64,000 nucleotides of DNA, taken from positions 24,076,899 through 24,140,898 of the forward strand of contig NW_024881282.1 of assembly GCF_018691265.1 (NCBI RefSeq), in the 5' to 3' direction. This document shows positions 1 to 13,146 of the stretch, piece after piece. This DNA is from Tyto alba (Eukaryota > Chordata > Aves > Strigiformes > Tytonidae). The notes beneath the pieces were generated by a model that saw only the letters and a list, made by a program, of their open reading frames with translations, was not told the origin of the DNA and did not search any database. The stretch's first letter is position 1. Each line of letters starts with the position of its first letter. The translations under genes were made by a program, and so were the position numbers.

Positions 1-2699
1 CATTTTATAACAAAATCATTCCAACTTCCAGAATTTTAGAGCTTAATCCAATAGAGATATGGGTTTGTTACGAATGTACACTACGTTGGTTGCCACAGTC
101 ATTGTCCCATTGTCCCTATGAAGCAAAAAAAGGATCTTTGGCTGGTGTCCATACAAGAAACATGTTCCGGTTCATGTTTCAGTAGAATGCTACATTTTCA
201 TAATTTTGAGTGCTGGGAATAATTACTATCTAAACTATGCATAGCCATAACCTTGTTGTAGAACTATGTACTTTGTGAAGTTATTACAGGTTTTTAAAAG
301 AAAAGATCTTGTCATGATTTACCTTCACTTATTTTGAATACAGAACTATGTTGAGTATAGTAAGAATTCTAGTGCAACTATGCTGATTCAAGATCTTGCT
401 ATCTATCTCTTACAGAGAGATTTCTCTGAAGATTGAAAATTATGATAAACTAAAGAAGCTCTATGTCAAACATAATGCCTTTTTTTTTTTTTTTTTTTTT
501 TTCACTTAGAAGCAGGTTTATATGTGTAAATAGTGGATACAACTAGGACTCATGCATGCAGTGCTGATTAATTTACCAAAGTCTAGCACAGTACATTTGG
601 CATCTCCACAGTCTGAATGCATCTCTCAGTCCTACAACCACATCTTGGTTAGATGGCAGTAATGACGTTGCACAAGAACAGTGAGGTGTGGATAATCTCT
701 GTACCATCACATTTAACTGAATATGATGTAGCAGGACAAAGAAAAGAGCAGAGATGTGAAAAGTTCATTCCCACAAACTGCAAATATCCCTGCTGCAGCA
801 GGCACACAACACACAGAAACTTCAGGGAGAAACGGCTGTCAGTCCAGAGGACTGTGAAGTATCAGTATGCAGTTTTGTTTCATTTGCTCCTTCACTGGTG
901 ACGTGTTCCAATGTTTCTTGAAAGGTATCTGAATGGAGTATAGAAGACTCTACCATAATCTTCCTGGTGTGGGAGAGATCCTCCAAGACAGGAAGAAAGA
1001 ACACCAGTAAAAAATACGAGAGAACATAGACTGCAGTTTGGTGATGTTTAAATGGTCAGCTATGGGTGTAAAGTTCCTTTTTCACCTAATCTGGAACAGG
1101 TGCAATTTTCTGTAGACAATTGCTATTAGCACCAGATTCAATAGAGAAGGTAGGATGAAGCAAAGAAAAACCATGCACCATGTACTGAATGAAACCATGG
1201 TAGCATGCATGAATGAGAACATGGGAGTTTTGGTCGTAACCAGACTATAACAGAGCTGTGACTCAGAAAGACAAAATCTTCAACTTGACTAGACAGGTTT
1301 TTCTAAGACATGTAAAATATTTTAAGCATTTTTTAAAATCACTTTTAGGTCTAACTTTCTATGGCATTGTTGAATGATAAAACAGGAAATTATAAGAAGC
1401 AGTAGATCTGCCTAGCTTACCCATCATAACATATTTTGTTTGAGATAAACATTTTCAGGGTCTAGTAAAAGCATGGCTCCTGTGAGATTTCTGCATACTT
1501 GAAGGTTGCTCCTTTAGCAGATTTTGATGAAAACAGGGTTTTTCTTAATATTAAATGTACACTATTCTTTACTACCATTTTTTGCTACTTCTTTCTTTAT
1601 TTAAACATACATCTCATGCACCTTCTTAATTTTTTCTACTCTTTCAATTCAGTTTCTTCTCAGTTATTTGAGACTTGTCATTTCTGATCTTGCAGCTTTT
1701 ATTTTGTAAGGCAGAAACAACCATTACTAGGAGAAAAGACTGGTAGTTTTCCACACATAAAGCCTACAAGGGAAAAGGACTAAAAAAACCCAAACCCCAA
1801 ACCAAAAACCAGGTACTGTATGAACAACATCCAGTATTACTATTGGCTCAGTACTGATATTGATATGACTGAGAAGCTCATTGGTAGGTTCTCACAATAT
1901 ATACGGGTGATTGCAATAGTTAGTGTTGTGCTAAAAATATACCCTCGACATTGTTATGGCAGTGCTGATGTGATTTGGTAAGACAGCACACAGAACTCTG
2001 GCATTCTGTATGGGGTAAACGCAGACATATTATTGAACGCAGGTCAAAGCCCAGTAAGAAAGCCTACCAGTGAATACTTCCTTGTTTTTCTTATTTTTAT
2101 TTTTCAAAGATGATCAACAAATCCATAGCCTGACTCTGTTGTGTCCCTTAAGTCTGCCTTCTGCTTTTTTTTTTTTTTAATTCTCTCTCATAACTATTGA
2201 CTTTCATGATATTTTCTATCTTCTCATTTTTGAGAAGTAGGAAAGAAAGGCTTGCGTTTTTTTGGGGGTTTTTTGTTTTTTTTTTTTTCCAAAGAGGCAG
2301 GCCGTTAACTCATTCTTTTTTGCAGCTAGGCAGACTCTACAGGCTGGTTTTGGTAAGTGTTCCTGTAGGGCTCATGCTCTGCTCTTAACATGTGGGTACA
2401 TTCCTAGCTCATCTTGCCCTTCCTTTCTCACCACCCTTGCTTAAATGTGATGCTCTGCTGCTGGATTGCCCGACATGCAGATGGGAAATGCCTTGGGGAA
2501 AGCATTTCCCTCTGTCTTTCTTTGCAAAATGCACAGAACATTTCTGTATGCTTTTGATAAGCAACAAATATTACTGCTTGTGTATAACTTTAGGACACAG
2601 ACTGTGATTATTTACCATTCAGTACATGTATTATTGATTTGCACATCAATCCATCAAACCATGAAGATTTGGTCTTATTCCCATTGAAATAAACCTTAC

Positions 2700-3110
2700 T
2701 GCTGATGTCAAGGAGTGCAAGGTCAGGCGATACAGACTTGAAAGCATTATGTAGCACTATATTTGAACTGAATAATCTACTCAGATTTATGAAACTCTGT
2801 AAACAAATACTCTATAAAAACAAAAAGCATGAGGGCTCAGTCCTGCAAGGATTTGAGTGTTTTGGTTTTGATCCACAAATGTATGTACTTAGCTTTAAGC
2901 AAGTGTTTCTTCCCCAGGGTATTTCTATTCACTTTAAGTTGAATACCTGTGTAAGTGCTTTACTGGATCAAAGCCAGAGTATTTTCAGCATCTTTGGGAT
3001 TGAGTTCTTAAATAAGACTTTTTCTCTGAGATCTCAAAGCATTTCACAAAACACAGTAAAGACAATTCCTCAAAATAATAAGATGATATACTGTGATAGG
3101 ACAGAAAAAG
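2700..3110 (+). repeat. possible ancient, highly decayed interspersed repeat
   Basis: The block has the phrasing of old amniote interspersed repeats: 'tcctgcaagg', 'cttagctttaagcaagtg', 'taagtgctttactggatc', then 'gatctcaaagcatttcacaaa'. It gives a 142-codon open frame (2705-3133) with no known domain, which I take as chance. The family is not identified. A repeat-library search of this interval would settle it. Confidence 0.3.
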
Positions 3111-3961
3111 ATACTGTTCTCCTGGGTGTGTAGGTACAACATTCCCATCCATAACTAAGGCTCCTAGCTTTCTAAATTAGTAACAAAAAAACCCCTATTT
3201 TTACACCATTTACTAAAAGATGTTCTGCTCCAGTAAACACTGAAACGAATGAGTCACGTAAGAAAATCAGGCGTTACAGTAATCCACAATGATGAATGTC
3301 CCTAACTACAGGGGCTTTGTTGTGTGTTTTGTTTTCTCATGACTGGATGCAGAGCTATGTGATTTATTTCTTTAGATGGGAACAATTAAAAACACTAAAA
3401 AGATAAACTAAAACCCATTTGTAATAGAGGCAGTAAATTGTCTTAAGAGAAATAGCAAGGAGCTGTATAAAAGATAAGACCCTTGTCTGGGATGCTGAAC
3501 TAACTAATAACAGTAATGTGTGTTAATACTGCACATATATCTTACTCTAAATAATTATGTTACAACAATATCAAAAAACCTTATCTAATTTCTTTGTGCA
3601 AGCAGTGCAAACACATATGGAGAATTAAAACATATTTAAAGAAAGTTCTACAGCACATTTGCCCAAGGAAGACAAAAACAAAAATAAAAATTACAATTTC
3701 TCCTCCTTTCCTAGAAGGCATCCCTCCAGCCTCCCAGACTAGTTGTTTGCCAGTCTGAAATGTTGGGTTTGCCTCAGCACGCACCATGCAAGCCTTTGGC
3801 TGCACTGCCTGCTTCCAGTCATGCCCTCTCCCAGCTGCAGAGGACGGGATCTTGTGGAAAAGCTCCATGCTCCAATCTCTAGAAAAACCTTAGGATATCT
3901 GCTTGTGGGTAACCAGCCAAACCACCTCTTTCCTTCTACATCTTTGCCCATCAAAAGTGGC

Positions 3962-3989
3962 TTTTTTTTTTTAAAAAAAAAAAAAAAAA
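3962..3989. repeat. T11-A17 homopolymer palindrome
   Basis: Eleven T are followed immediately by seventeen A, an uninterrupted dT/dA inverted repeat that could extrude or be slippage-prone. Length is probably polymorphic, and sequencing error in homopolymers is possible. Confidence 0.8.
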
Positions 3990-4493
3990 GAGAAGATAAA
4001 ATGCTGACAAGACATTAGGAGGTATAACAACGTGAAGAAAATCAATGCCTAAGAAGTCTATGCAAATGAAAAAATACCTTTCAACCTTCACAGTTTTGAC
4101 AAATGGAAATAATACTAACCTGAAATAACAGGTCTGGCAAATCTCATTCCTTCAGTTTAGCCAGTAATTTAGAGTCCTGCAGTGGTGATCACACAGTTAT
4201 TTCTCATTATAGGAAGGGTATTTTCCTTTCCCCTACATTTCATTATCATTAGAAACAGAACAATTCTGGTTTGACCACAGCCTTCACAAAGTAAAGATGT
4301 CAAATTTGAGCCTGAACAATGAACACCAGAAAAGTTGAAGGTACCTAATAGGACTTCATCAGAAAGAAAATGTTTGAGAAATTTTAATTATCGGTTTCTT
4401 AATAATCTTTAGGGGAAAAAAAGCACCTAGAACACAGAACTTAAACTTCTAAGTTGTTAGCTGTGAATAACACCAAAGCAGTAACTTATCCTC

Positions 4494-5561
4494 TGTGACG
4501 GGTTGACCCTGACTGGATGCCAGGTGCTCACCAAAGCCACTCTACCATTCCCCCCTCCTCAACTGGACAGGGGAGAGAGAATATAACAAAAGGCTCATGG
4601 GTTGAGATAAAGACAGGGAGAGATCACTCAGCAATTATCATCATGAGCAAAACAGACTCAGCTTGGGAAAAGTAACTTAATTTATTGCAAATCAAATCAG
4701 AGTAGGGTAATGAGAAATAAAACAAAACTTAAAACACCTTCCCCCCACTCCCCCCTTCTTCCCAGGCTCAGCTTTGCTCTTGAATTTCTCTACCTCTTCC
4801 CACCAAGCGGCACAGGAGGATGGGGAATGGTGGTTTCCGTCAGTTCATCACATGTTGTCTCTGCCACTCTTTCCTCCTCAGGAAGAGGACTCCTCACACT
4901 CATCCCCTGCTCCAGAGTGGGGTCCCTCCCATGGGAGACTGTTCTCCGTGAACTTCTCCAACAAGACTCCTTCCCACAGGCTGCAGTTCTTCATGAACTG
5001 CTCCAGCATGGATCCCTCCCACGGGGTGCAGCCCTTCAGGAACAGGCTGCTCCAGCGTGGGTCCCCCATGTGGTCACTGGTCCTGCCAGCAAACCTGCTC
5101 CAGCGTGGGCTTCCCACGGGGTCACAGCCTCCTTCAGGCACCCACCTGCTCTGGTGTGGGGTCTTCCACGGGCTGCAGGTGGGGATCTGCTCCCCCGTGG
5201 ACCCCCATGGGCTGCAGGGGCACAGCCTGCCTCACCACGGTCTTCACCAGGGGCTGCAGGGGGATCTCTGCTCGGGTGCCTGGAGCATCTCCTCTCCTCC
5301 TTCTTCACTGACCTTGGTGCCTGCAGAGGTGTTCCTCTCACATATTCTCTCTCCCGCTTCAATTGCTGTTGCACAGGGTTCCATCCCCAACCCCTTCTTA
5401 AATACGTTCTCTCAGCAGTGCTACCACCAGTGGTGGGTCCATCTTGGAGCCAGCTGGCACTGGCTCTATCAGACACAGGGAAGCTTCTAGCAGCTTCTCA
5501 CCGAAGCCACCCCTGTTAGCTCCCCTGCTACATGCAAACCTTGACATGCAAACCCAACACA
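4494..5561 (-). mobile_element. solo LTR of an avian endogenous retrovirus (about 1,068 bp)
   Basis: The + strand begins TGTGACGGGTTGACCC and ends ...AACCCAACACA, giving TG...CA termini. It is flanked by tcctc on the left and tcttc on the right, a 5-bp target-site duplication with one mismatch. The interior is a widespread bird LTR that I recognise from its degenerate tandem array of 'gctccagcgtgggtccc...cacgggg' units (about 4900-5280). In the minus orientation the array sits in U3. The reverse complement of 'cttcttaaatacgttctctc' and of 'taatttattgcaaatcaaat' give AT-rich promoter-like and polyadenylation-like stretches. No gag, pol or env flanks it, so it is a solo LTR. Long open frames inside (for example 4710-5519, 269 codons) come from the GC-rich array. 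Subfamily not named. Confidence 0.85.
4900..5290. repeat. degenerate tandem array inside the LTR
   Basis: Roughly 40-70 bp units recur, each containing 'gctccag(c/a)(g/a)tggg' followed by 'cccacggg' or 'cccatggg' and often 'ctgcag'. The array keeps all frames open on both strands, which explains several overlapping ORFs here. Confidence 0.75.
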
Positions 5562-6640
5562 TCTTCTCACCCTTGTGTCACAAATTTCCAGCTTGACCCA
5601 AACTGTAAGGGCTGTGCTAGTCCTTATAGTTCAGTTCAGCCAGCCCTTGAAATCACTGCCAATTCTCAAGGCCACCTAATTTTCCCTAGTTCTCCTGTCC
5701 CATCACCTCAGAAATCTGTATTGCCTGAGGACAGAGGAGAGGCAGAGAAGTTCCTGCCCTTCATCCTTCTGTCCCTCAGCAGAAATCACCTCCCAGAGAT
5801 GGATGGGGAAGTGGAGACAGAGAATAGGTAAAATGACAATGAAGCATCACTACCTCTGTCTACCTCCAGCCTCCCTGGTCCTGCCACTGGAACATACTGA
5901 CATTCAAAGGTAGAACAGCTCTGCAAATATACCATTCTGTCTTTTAAATGGGGATTTCATCAGCTGTGGGGAAAATTGTCAAAGGTGTAACAGGGAGGCA
6001 CAGAAAATTAGTCACCTGGAGAGGTTGTTGGCACTGGAGAAACCATTCCCTTTGTTGGCACTGCTCAGCTTAGGTGGCAAGGAAATGGAATTTATTCTCT
6101 TGCATGGAGATATTTCCCACCTGATTTGTTTTCCACAATCCAAAATAACAAATCACTACCGCACTTTCTCATGAAATTTTGCACATGGGGAAAAAAAAAT
6201 ATCCTAAAAGGGCACTATATTTAAAGATTTCCAGATATCTATGCTAGAGGCATAAAATAGCCAGTGACACCAGTCATCTGTCACTAGAACTATCTGAATA
6301 GTGTGCAGGAAATAATAGAAGCAGATATATCCGGAGGAGTAAGGGAGATCCAGACACTACCCAGACACTCACAGATGCACGCTCCCCCCACCCTGTCCAC
6401 TCACTAAGTCATGGCTCTGATGTAAAGAAGACCATAATACAAGACTACACGTTCACAAGGAAAACAAGGTTAAATCATAAAACTAAGTTCTGGTATTTTC
6501 TTGCAAACTAACTTTCTTAACAGGGATTTTTTTGTGCAGTTTTCAAGGCTGTATTGGAAAAATAAAATAAAAATACAACCATCTGAGCTGGCAAAGACAT
6601 AGAATCTCAAGAAAGTAAAAAATAGTTGGCCTTCATATGA
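5562..6640. other. intergenic, nothing recognised
   Basis: No gene, RNA or recognisable repeat seen. A 99-codon frame at 5532-5831 starts inside the LTR end and has no domain. Confidence 0.6.
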
Positions 6641-6649
6641 TTCTTCAGC

Positions 6650-6712
6650 CCTGAAGTGATCAGACAGTTTGACTAGCTAATCGTTGTAGGGTCCTTGAAA
6701 CAAAAAATTATT
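6650..6712 (+). mobile_element. CR1 LINE 3' tail fragment
   Basis: The text 'gtttgactagctaatcgttgtagggtccttgaaac' is a decayed form of the CR1 3' end, usually 'ggactagatgatcnttgtaggtcccttccaac', followed by the ATTCT-type terminal repeat. A second tail of the same type is at 59165-59247. Only the tail is recognisable here. Confidence 0.65.
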
Positions 6713-6862
6713 CTATTCTACTCTACTCTACTCTACTCTACTCTACTCTACTCTACTCTACTCTACTCTACTCTACTCTACTCTACTCTACTCTACTGTA
6801 CTCTATTCTGTTCTGTTCTGTTCTGTTCTGTTCTACTCTACTCTACTCTACTCTATTCTACA
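6709..6862 (+). repeat. (CTCTA)n pentanucleotide microsatellite with a TTCTG block
   Basis: About 150 bp of CTCTA units interrupted once by a run of ttctg units (about 6803-6834), then CTCTA again. It abuts the ATTCT tail of a CR1 fragment, so expansion from the LINE tail is the likely origin. It reads through in one frame as a repetitive YSTLL peptide, which is not a gene. Confidence 0.95.
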
Positions 6863-9800
6863 TATTCAAAGCTAATGGGAATATTCATCCTTGTATCAGA
6901 GACATTTGCTACCGAAGAGGGAACATGAATATCAAAAACCTGGACCCACAAGGGTGAAAGTGTTGAAATGAGTGTGTTTTGATGAGCACAGACCATCTAC
7001 TCATGATATCAGATACAACACTGTGAATGAGGTTCATCACAGACATCTGCTCTGTAGATAGCTACAGCTAAACTAGTTGTCTAAGCTTTCCTACTGGAAA
7101 GAGTGGAGAGAAACAACAACTTTTTGAGTCGGATCTCTCTTTTCCTCAAGCATCCAAAGAAGGTTGCAGAACAAGATCACTGACAACACTGAACACAGCA
7201 AGCTGCAAAGACCTTGCTGCTTGTCCTCTGCTGGAACATGATTGATGCTGGCAGTGTCTTTGGAAAATGTCTCTGTTGAACTTGAAGATGCCTCTACTGA
7301 TCATGAGCAAACAGACTTTTTTACAAAGTTTCAAACACTGATTTTGCAATTCAGCAGATTTTTTCAGAAAAATGTTGAAAAAAATTCTGAGTTATGGCAG
7401 TATAGTAATTCTGTACCAATAGATATTGATTTAAAATATGGTACTTTGTGTAACATTTCATGTTTATATGAAAGTAAATGTTAAGATTAATTACATATCA
7501 CTTATTGTGAGAAATCAGTTTAACAGGTGGCTGAAAATATTGTTGATCAAAGGACCAACTATTCATCATGGATATCACCTCTGAATTTGTTTTCTCTTGG
7601 TATATGCCACCTGCATAAGCAGGTAATGATTAGATCAGTAGAATTATATCAACATCCATTTCCATTTAACTCCTGATATAAATTAATAAGATGCTTGAAT
7701 GGTATGGGATATGATAAAATTTACAAGTTGTTGATAAATTAAGAATACAAAGTTATTTCACTTGTATGTCTCTAATTATTCAAAATGGAAGATGAGCACA
7801 GACGCTATTCTAATAACATCAGGCTGAATAAGATGGCACCATTCTGTTTGTAGATCTCCCTCATATCCTGGTTGAATTTTACAAGAGTGAGCTTTGAAAG
7901 TCAACAATAATGTTCAGGACTGTGGACCCAGAGCAGAGAGAGACATCTGGCAGCCAAGGCCCAGGGTATGCCTTAGACAATGCTGCATTCCCTTAGGTAA
8001 AGTGCTAAAGCCTCCCCCTTGGTCATTTTCAAATATATCCAAACTACTCTGTGCACTGCCAGGGATACAATGACACATAACTTCAAATAGCCTGCCAGAG
8101 TGAAGAAGTGAAGTCATATTAAAGCAATGCTTCATTAGGTCAGCAGGGTGGCTTAACCTTTATGGTGCATCTGGACTAATTTCAGTACCGATGCTAATCC
8201 CCCGGCTGCATCAAGAGTTTTGGATCAGAGCCATATCACACTGGAGAGAAACTCTCAGTTGTCTGTTTCCAGTGTGCTGGTTAACTTTACAGAGTAGTTC
8301 TGGTGCACAATAAGTCAATTCCTTTTTTTGGACACAAATCTCTTTATTCCCCATATGTACTTGCCCCTGAAGGAGGAACAAGTGTCTCTGAGCCAGTGAC
8401 TGGCCCTTAAGACCACTTTGAGACATATGTGTGGTGGGAATGATTAATTCAGGGGACCAGACTAAATTTGGCCCAGAATAAATCCCTATAATTCACTCAA
8501 TAGAGATTACGGAGTCTCCACCTCAACCCTTCAATTTATTGATGTCCCAGATTCCTTGCTTATGTAGAGGTAGTCATTCAGAGCCAGTCTGGATGTCTCA
8601 CCACAGTACTGCACAGTGTGATCAGCCAGAGGCAAAGGTGCTTGGAGGTAGTTTTCAACACTCATGTCCTCAGTGTTTCCTACTGACTAACTCAGAGTAG
8701 TTCCCTGATGTATATACTCATTGTTGACAACTCAGCGTATTGTTCTGGCTGCTCTGGATCTCATGCAGATACATTGCAACCTTGTTATGAATAGTACAGT
8801 AAGCTCCTGTACCTCCCACAGGATCTGGGGTTCTGTGGTGAGGGGACCAGATTACTATGATGCTTAACCACCACGTGCCCAAAGCCTTTCTAGTTTATAG
8901 ACCATGGTGGCAGGTGGCAAACTGTAATCCTGATGTTTTACAGTATATGTGGAAGGCAACTCTCCTAAATTATGATATTTAAATTCTGTAGACGGTGCAA
9001 TGACTGCCTACAGTGTAGCAGTGTTGATTCAGGTACAATTACACATCATAAACAATATCATAAATTGCATCAAAAGAAACAAGACTCTGGAATTTGTTTT
9101 GGAAAGAAGATGCAGCATCAGAGCAGATGTTTTAAAAACTGTTTTGTTTTGGTAAATCTACATCATGTATGAGTTGTTATTTCCAAGCCTGTTTTTTTCA
9201 TTTGCTGCTTACATGTCTAGAGCTTGATCTTTTTCAGTCTATGTCTGTTCCACATTGTAAAGTCCCTTTTCTTTTACAGAGCCCACTGTCAGCAGGCAGG
9301 ACTAGGCAACACTGCCAGCTCGGGGAAGTTCTTTATATGCTTATCTGGAGAATCATAAGCATGATTATGTTGACTGTTTTGATTATTCCCATCTTTAGTT
9401 GGCTAAATGCTGGAGCAGGTACTCAATGCAGAAAGGCAGTGCTGTAACCTTCTGCAGATTTCTGTAGTTAACACAATTCATTTTACTGCTGGTATGTTAT
9501 GGAGCCAGTGGATCTCCTATAAAACCTACATAAAACACTATAATGAGTATCATCATCAGTAGTCATATATTAATACTCTACATGGTTAAAAGAAGAGTGC
9601 ACACATCTGAACTGTCTGGATTGGAGAACTGGTCTGATATCAAGCCACCATACAATGAGGATGAAAAATCCCAAATGCAGAAATGATACATAGAGAATAG
9701 CCAGCAAAGCGCAAACACTGTAGAAAAAAGGTTTAGATGATTTAACAGATCACAAAAATTTTGTGTGCTGTTGATGAAAAAATGGGAAATGAAGTTCTGG

Positions 9801-9869
9801 ATTTTCAGAATGCATTTATAAAAATATCATATGTCACTGGTCACAAGTCAGTTGGAAAGCACTGCTCAG
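6863..9869. other. intergenic, nothing recognised
   Basis: About 3 kb of unique-looking AT-rich sequence. Open frames are all under 95 codons and show no domain, signal peptide or splice context that I can defend. Confidence 0.6.
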
Positions 9870-10165
9870 TTCAGGTCACCACACTTGGGGCAAATATGGG
9901 GCATTTGAAGAAACTGCAAAACATAGTAAGTGGAGTAGTCCAAAGCCTTGAAACTATGGTCTATACGAAAAAAAACCCAATGAACTGGGATCGTGTAGCC
10001 TAGAAAAGAATGAAGTAAAGGAGTTTTTATATAGGTTGCTGTTAAAAAAGAGTATTGTGGCTGTTCTACATGTCTACCAAAGCTAGAAGAAAAAATTATG
10101 AGGTTAATTTTCATAAATGGAGGTATCAGGTAGGCATGAGAAAAACCTTCCTTTTTTTTTTTTTT
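9870..10165 (+). mobile_element. old, diverged CR1 LINE fragment
   Basis: Recognisable landmarks in CR1 order are 'gttcaggtcaccacacttgg', 'ctgggatcgtgtagcctaga', 'aagaatgaagtaaagga' and 'aggtatcaggtaggcatgag' followed by 'aaaaaccttcc'. These match the reverse-transcriptase C-terminal region of an older CR1 lineage. All frames are broken. It ends in a T-rich tract. Confidence 0.55.
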
Positions 10166-13060
10166 AAGGCTAACATGGAAGAAAGTGCTAAAAGGCATTA
10201 ATGGGATATAAAAAAAATAGTAAAATCTCCAGTCCTGGATGATTTTGGTTTAGACAAGTATCTCTCAGAAGAGGTGTAATCTTACTTGATTATCAGAGCA
10301 GATAAAAGGTTCATTTTAGGTCCCTTTCACGCCACATTTCTGTGATTTTTATGATTTGATAAAGCAATGGTACTTAAAACACTAGCTTTTTGCTGTGATC
10401 TGCCAGATGGATCTAGTGTTAAATCACATTCCCTTTGGCATCCTTTTCTCAGCAATACAGAATTTAAACGAGAGCTGACCTAGTTTACATATTCAGCATG
10501 GTGTGCTTTTGCCCATTTTAAAGGTGAATCTGTTTCTAATAATTTGCTATTGACGTCTGCCAACATAATTTCAACTGCTCAGTTTAAATAAGGACAATAT
10601 TTTTATTAGTATTTTTAACATCTCTGGCCTTAATTTCCAAAGCAGGAACATTTTCATGATACCTCTGGAATTAGTAAAATAAGGTCCTGGTTAATCCTAA
10701 AGGTTACGAGTCCATGTTACTGTTTCACAGTGATTGCTGATGTTTCTTTCCTCTTTCTCTCTTTCTCCCTACCATCCCCAGTCACTCATCTCTGCCATGA
10801 GAGATTTATACCTCCTCAGCTGCTGGGTGCTTTATTACCATATCTTGTTTGTTAAAACTTGAACATTTTCAATCTTGTGGTTAGAGAGTAGCTATTCAAA
10901 GAAATTAGCACTGCCAGAGGGAGCAGACACAGATAGCTTTGGTGGGGTAAGGAGTTACTTGCACTGGAAGTGCAGCTCATGGAGCAGTAACATTCAGCCA
11001 TTTCTTTAGACACTAGCAAAACTGTGTGCTGGCTAACAGTGTCAATTTATTCTCTTGCATTTATTTTTTTCCCCATAAAGTGGTTCATGGAGGTTCTCTT
11101 TTCTCAATTGCCAGCTAATTTTAAATCTAGCATTTAGTTCAATTTATCGATTGCCAGTGAGGCTATTCATCGCAATAAATTATGCACTAAGGTTTATATT
11201 CACATTTCACTGGATGGGGATTTATACACATAGTGCATACACATAGTGAGTGATGTGCAGAATGATAAGTGATTTAGCTAGCTGTGTAGTGGCCTTCTCT
11301 TCTGCATCTAAACTTACGTACATTTCAAAAAACAATTTTATTACTTGTCACATATTTTATGAGCATGTCATATTCCTCCAACACAACACCATTTTGGATG
11401 TAAGATGACTTTATGCTGGGAAATGAGTCAATTTTTCTTTCAGGATTCTTGAAATGTAGAGATCATTCTACAGACATTGTGGACAGCTTGACAAAATGTG
11501 TACTCTGACATTTTATCTACAAAATGTGCCATATTTTGTTGTCCTTGATAATTCACAAAGTACTCTTATTTTTTCCCTCTCTCTTTTATGAGGATACTCA
11601 TGGAACAATACAGCTCTGGGATCTGAAAGGTGAACTGTAATGAACTGAACTGAGTCTTCTTAAGTATACGAGCAAACTGAGGAAAAAGAGAATAAAGGGG
11701 TAACACCTTAGAATATATTTTTATGGGAAAGGTATGAAACCTTCGTCAGCACACACAGTCACACTGGCTCTGAAAATGCCACAGTCTCAAATATTAACTT
11801 ACTTATCATCTTTAAGCATCCCCTGTTTCCTCTAAGCCAGTTAGATTCCTCTAACATGCTTTTCATAATTTCTTCTAACAGGTTTCAAAATCTTATTTTC
11901 CAGTCATATTTACCATATGTTGGGGGAGAAAGGTTAAATAAAACTTCTTAATTAGTATTTTATTTACATCTATTCATGTTTCCTGGTCTCTTAAGTTTGG
12001 CTATGGAGCCATCCATGTCTATGTAATAATTAAAGAACTCAAAACATATGTATTGTCTTTTCTAGTATAATAGACACACTCAAGTAGCAGAAATTTCCAG
12101 TGAATGGAAATACAGCCAGGGATTCAATCTGAGTCACTGACAGAAGAACTTGGGATGGGGGTCTGAGGTAAGCCTGGTGCCTCCAGGACTGGGCCTGTGA
12201 TGGCCTCTTACAATCTGCTCCCACACAAGCCTCAACTCAATGTAGATCATGTGCAGGATTTAGTAAGATCTGACACAGGCTGACAGGAAACATATACTGA
12301 TTGCAGAAAGATGATGAGCACCTGCTAATTGCAGCAGAATTTTTAAGGTAGATGGTTCCCTGCTTCTGCTGCATGGTTTGCAATCCTGCATGGGAAACTG
12401 GGTTTGATCCTGGACTTTTTTCAGATGGTAGTATATTCTCCTTCTAGAAGCTCAGTATGTTTTCAACATTTATATATGTGTTTCAGTGTGTTATCAAAGT
12501 TCTGTATCCTCTTTTCTATAGTCCAGCTAGCTCTCGAATGAAGTGGCTCTTCATCAAACAAAATTGCAGACCAAAAGCAAGTACAGCTGACAGCTGTACC
12601 TCCACAGGCCAAGTCAGATAAGTGTCTGAACATGACGTCTGAATGATGGCCTAGCAATTATTTTTTTTTTTAACCAAAGTATGCCTTTTTCATCCAACAG
12701 CAGAAAGTAGATTTGCATCCAAGGAGCAAGGATGTGGCTAGAACTAAAATAGAAAACAAGAAAAGCTGAGAGCTCATTAACCCCTGTATTTTGCTATGAT
12801 ACATAAACACACTTCAGGGTTTCCCTTTTATTGCAAGTATCTTTTGGCCCAGGTAATCTTTCTCCTTTTCTTTTACAATATTTATCACCCTTTTCACTAC
12901 AAAAAAATAGTAAAACTACAGTCTCTGTTGAAAAGGGTTGCATGCATATGTTGTCCTACTGCACCATGAGAGAGTACTCATAAAAGTGGCACATGTCATT
13001 GTATTTGTGATAAATAATAGAAGAATTTTGCTTTCACTAAAAGTAATTAAACAGTTACTT
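10166..13060. other. AT-rich intergenic, nothing coding
   Basis: No gene or clear repeat. The part around 11040-11210 is unusually clean AT-rich sequence with homeodomain-like TAATT/ATTTA words and could be a conserved non-coding element, but this cannot be judged from a single sequence. Confidence 0.55.
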
Positions 13061-13128
13061 CTTAGGCTAAAGCTATTATTAGTACAATGATCCAAATTTT
13101 AAGAAAAGTAAAAGACTTTACTACTGGG

Positions 13129-13146
13129 AAAAGAAAAGGGGGGAAT
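13129..13146 (+). other. candidate retroviral polypurine tract
   Basis: A purine run, gaaaagaaaaggggggaa, lies immediately 5' of a TG that could start an LTR. A tract in this position is what primes plus-strand synthesis in retroviruses. It is also the last part of a short open frame that stops at the LTR border, as happens in several avian ERVs. No further internal retroviral sequence is recognisable upstream of about 13060. Confidence 0.45.

Larger units (their letters stand above)
1..4493. other. AT-rich intergenic stretch, no gene seen
   Basis: I see no gene here. The open frames are short, overlap on both strands and have no recognisable domain. Simple-sequence content includes a T23 run at about 480-502, T-rich tracts near 2165-2290, and a T11 run directly followed by an A17 run at 3962-3989. 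A possible very old interspersed repeat lies at about 2700-3110 and is listed separately. Confidence 0.7.

Noticed and set aside
2705..3133. 142-codon frame as a gene
   Set aside because: No domain, and the DNA resembles an old interspersed repeat.
4710..5519. 269-codon open frame and several overlapping ones as a gene
   Set aside because: Wholly inside a solo LTR, produced by a GC-rich tandem array, open on both strands and without a domain.
6695..6928. 77-codon repetitive YSTLL frame
   Set aside because: It is a translated CTCTA microsatellite.
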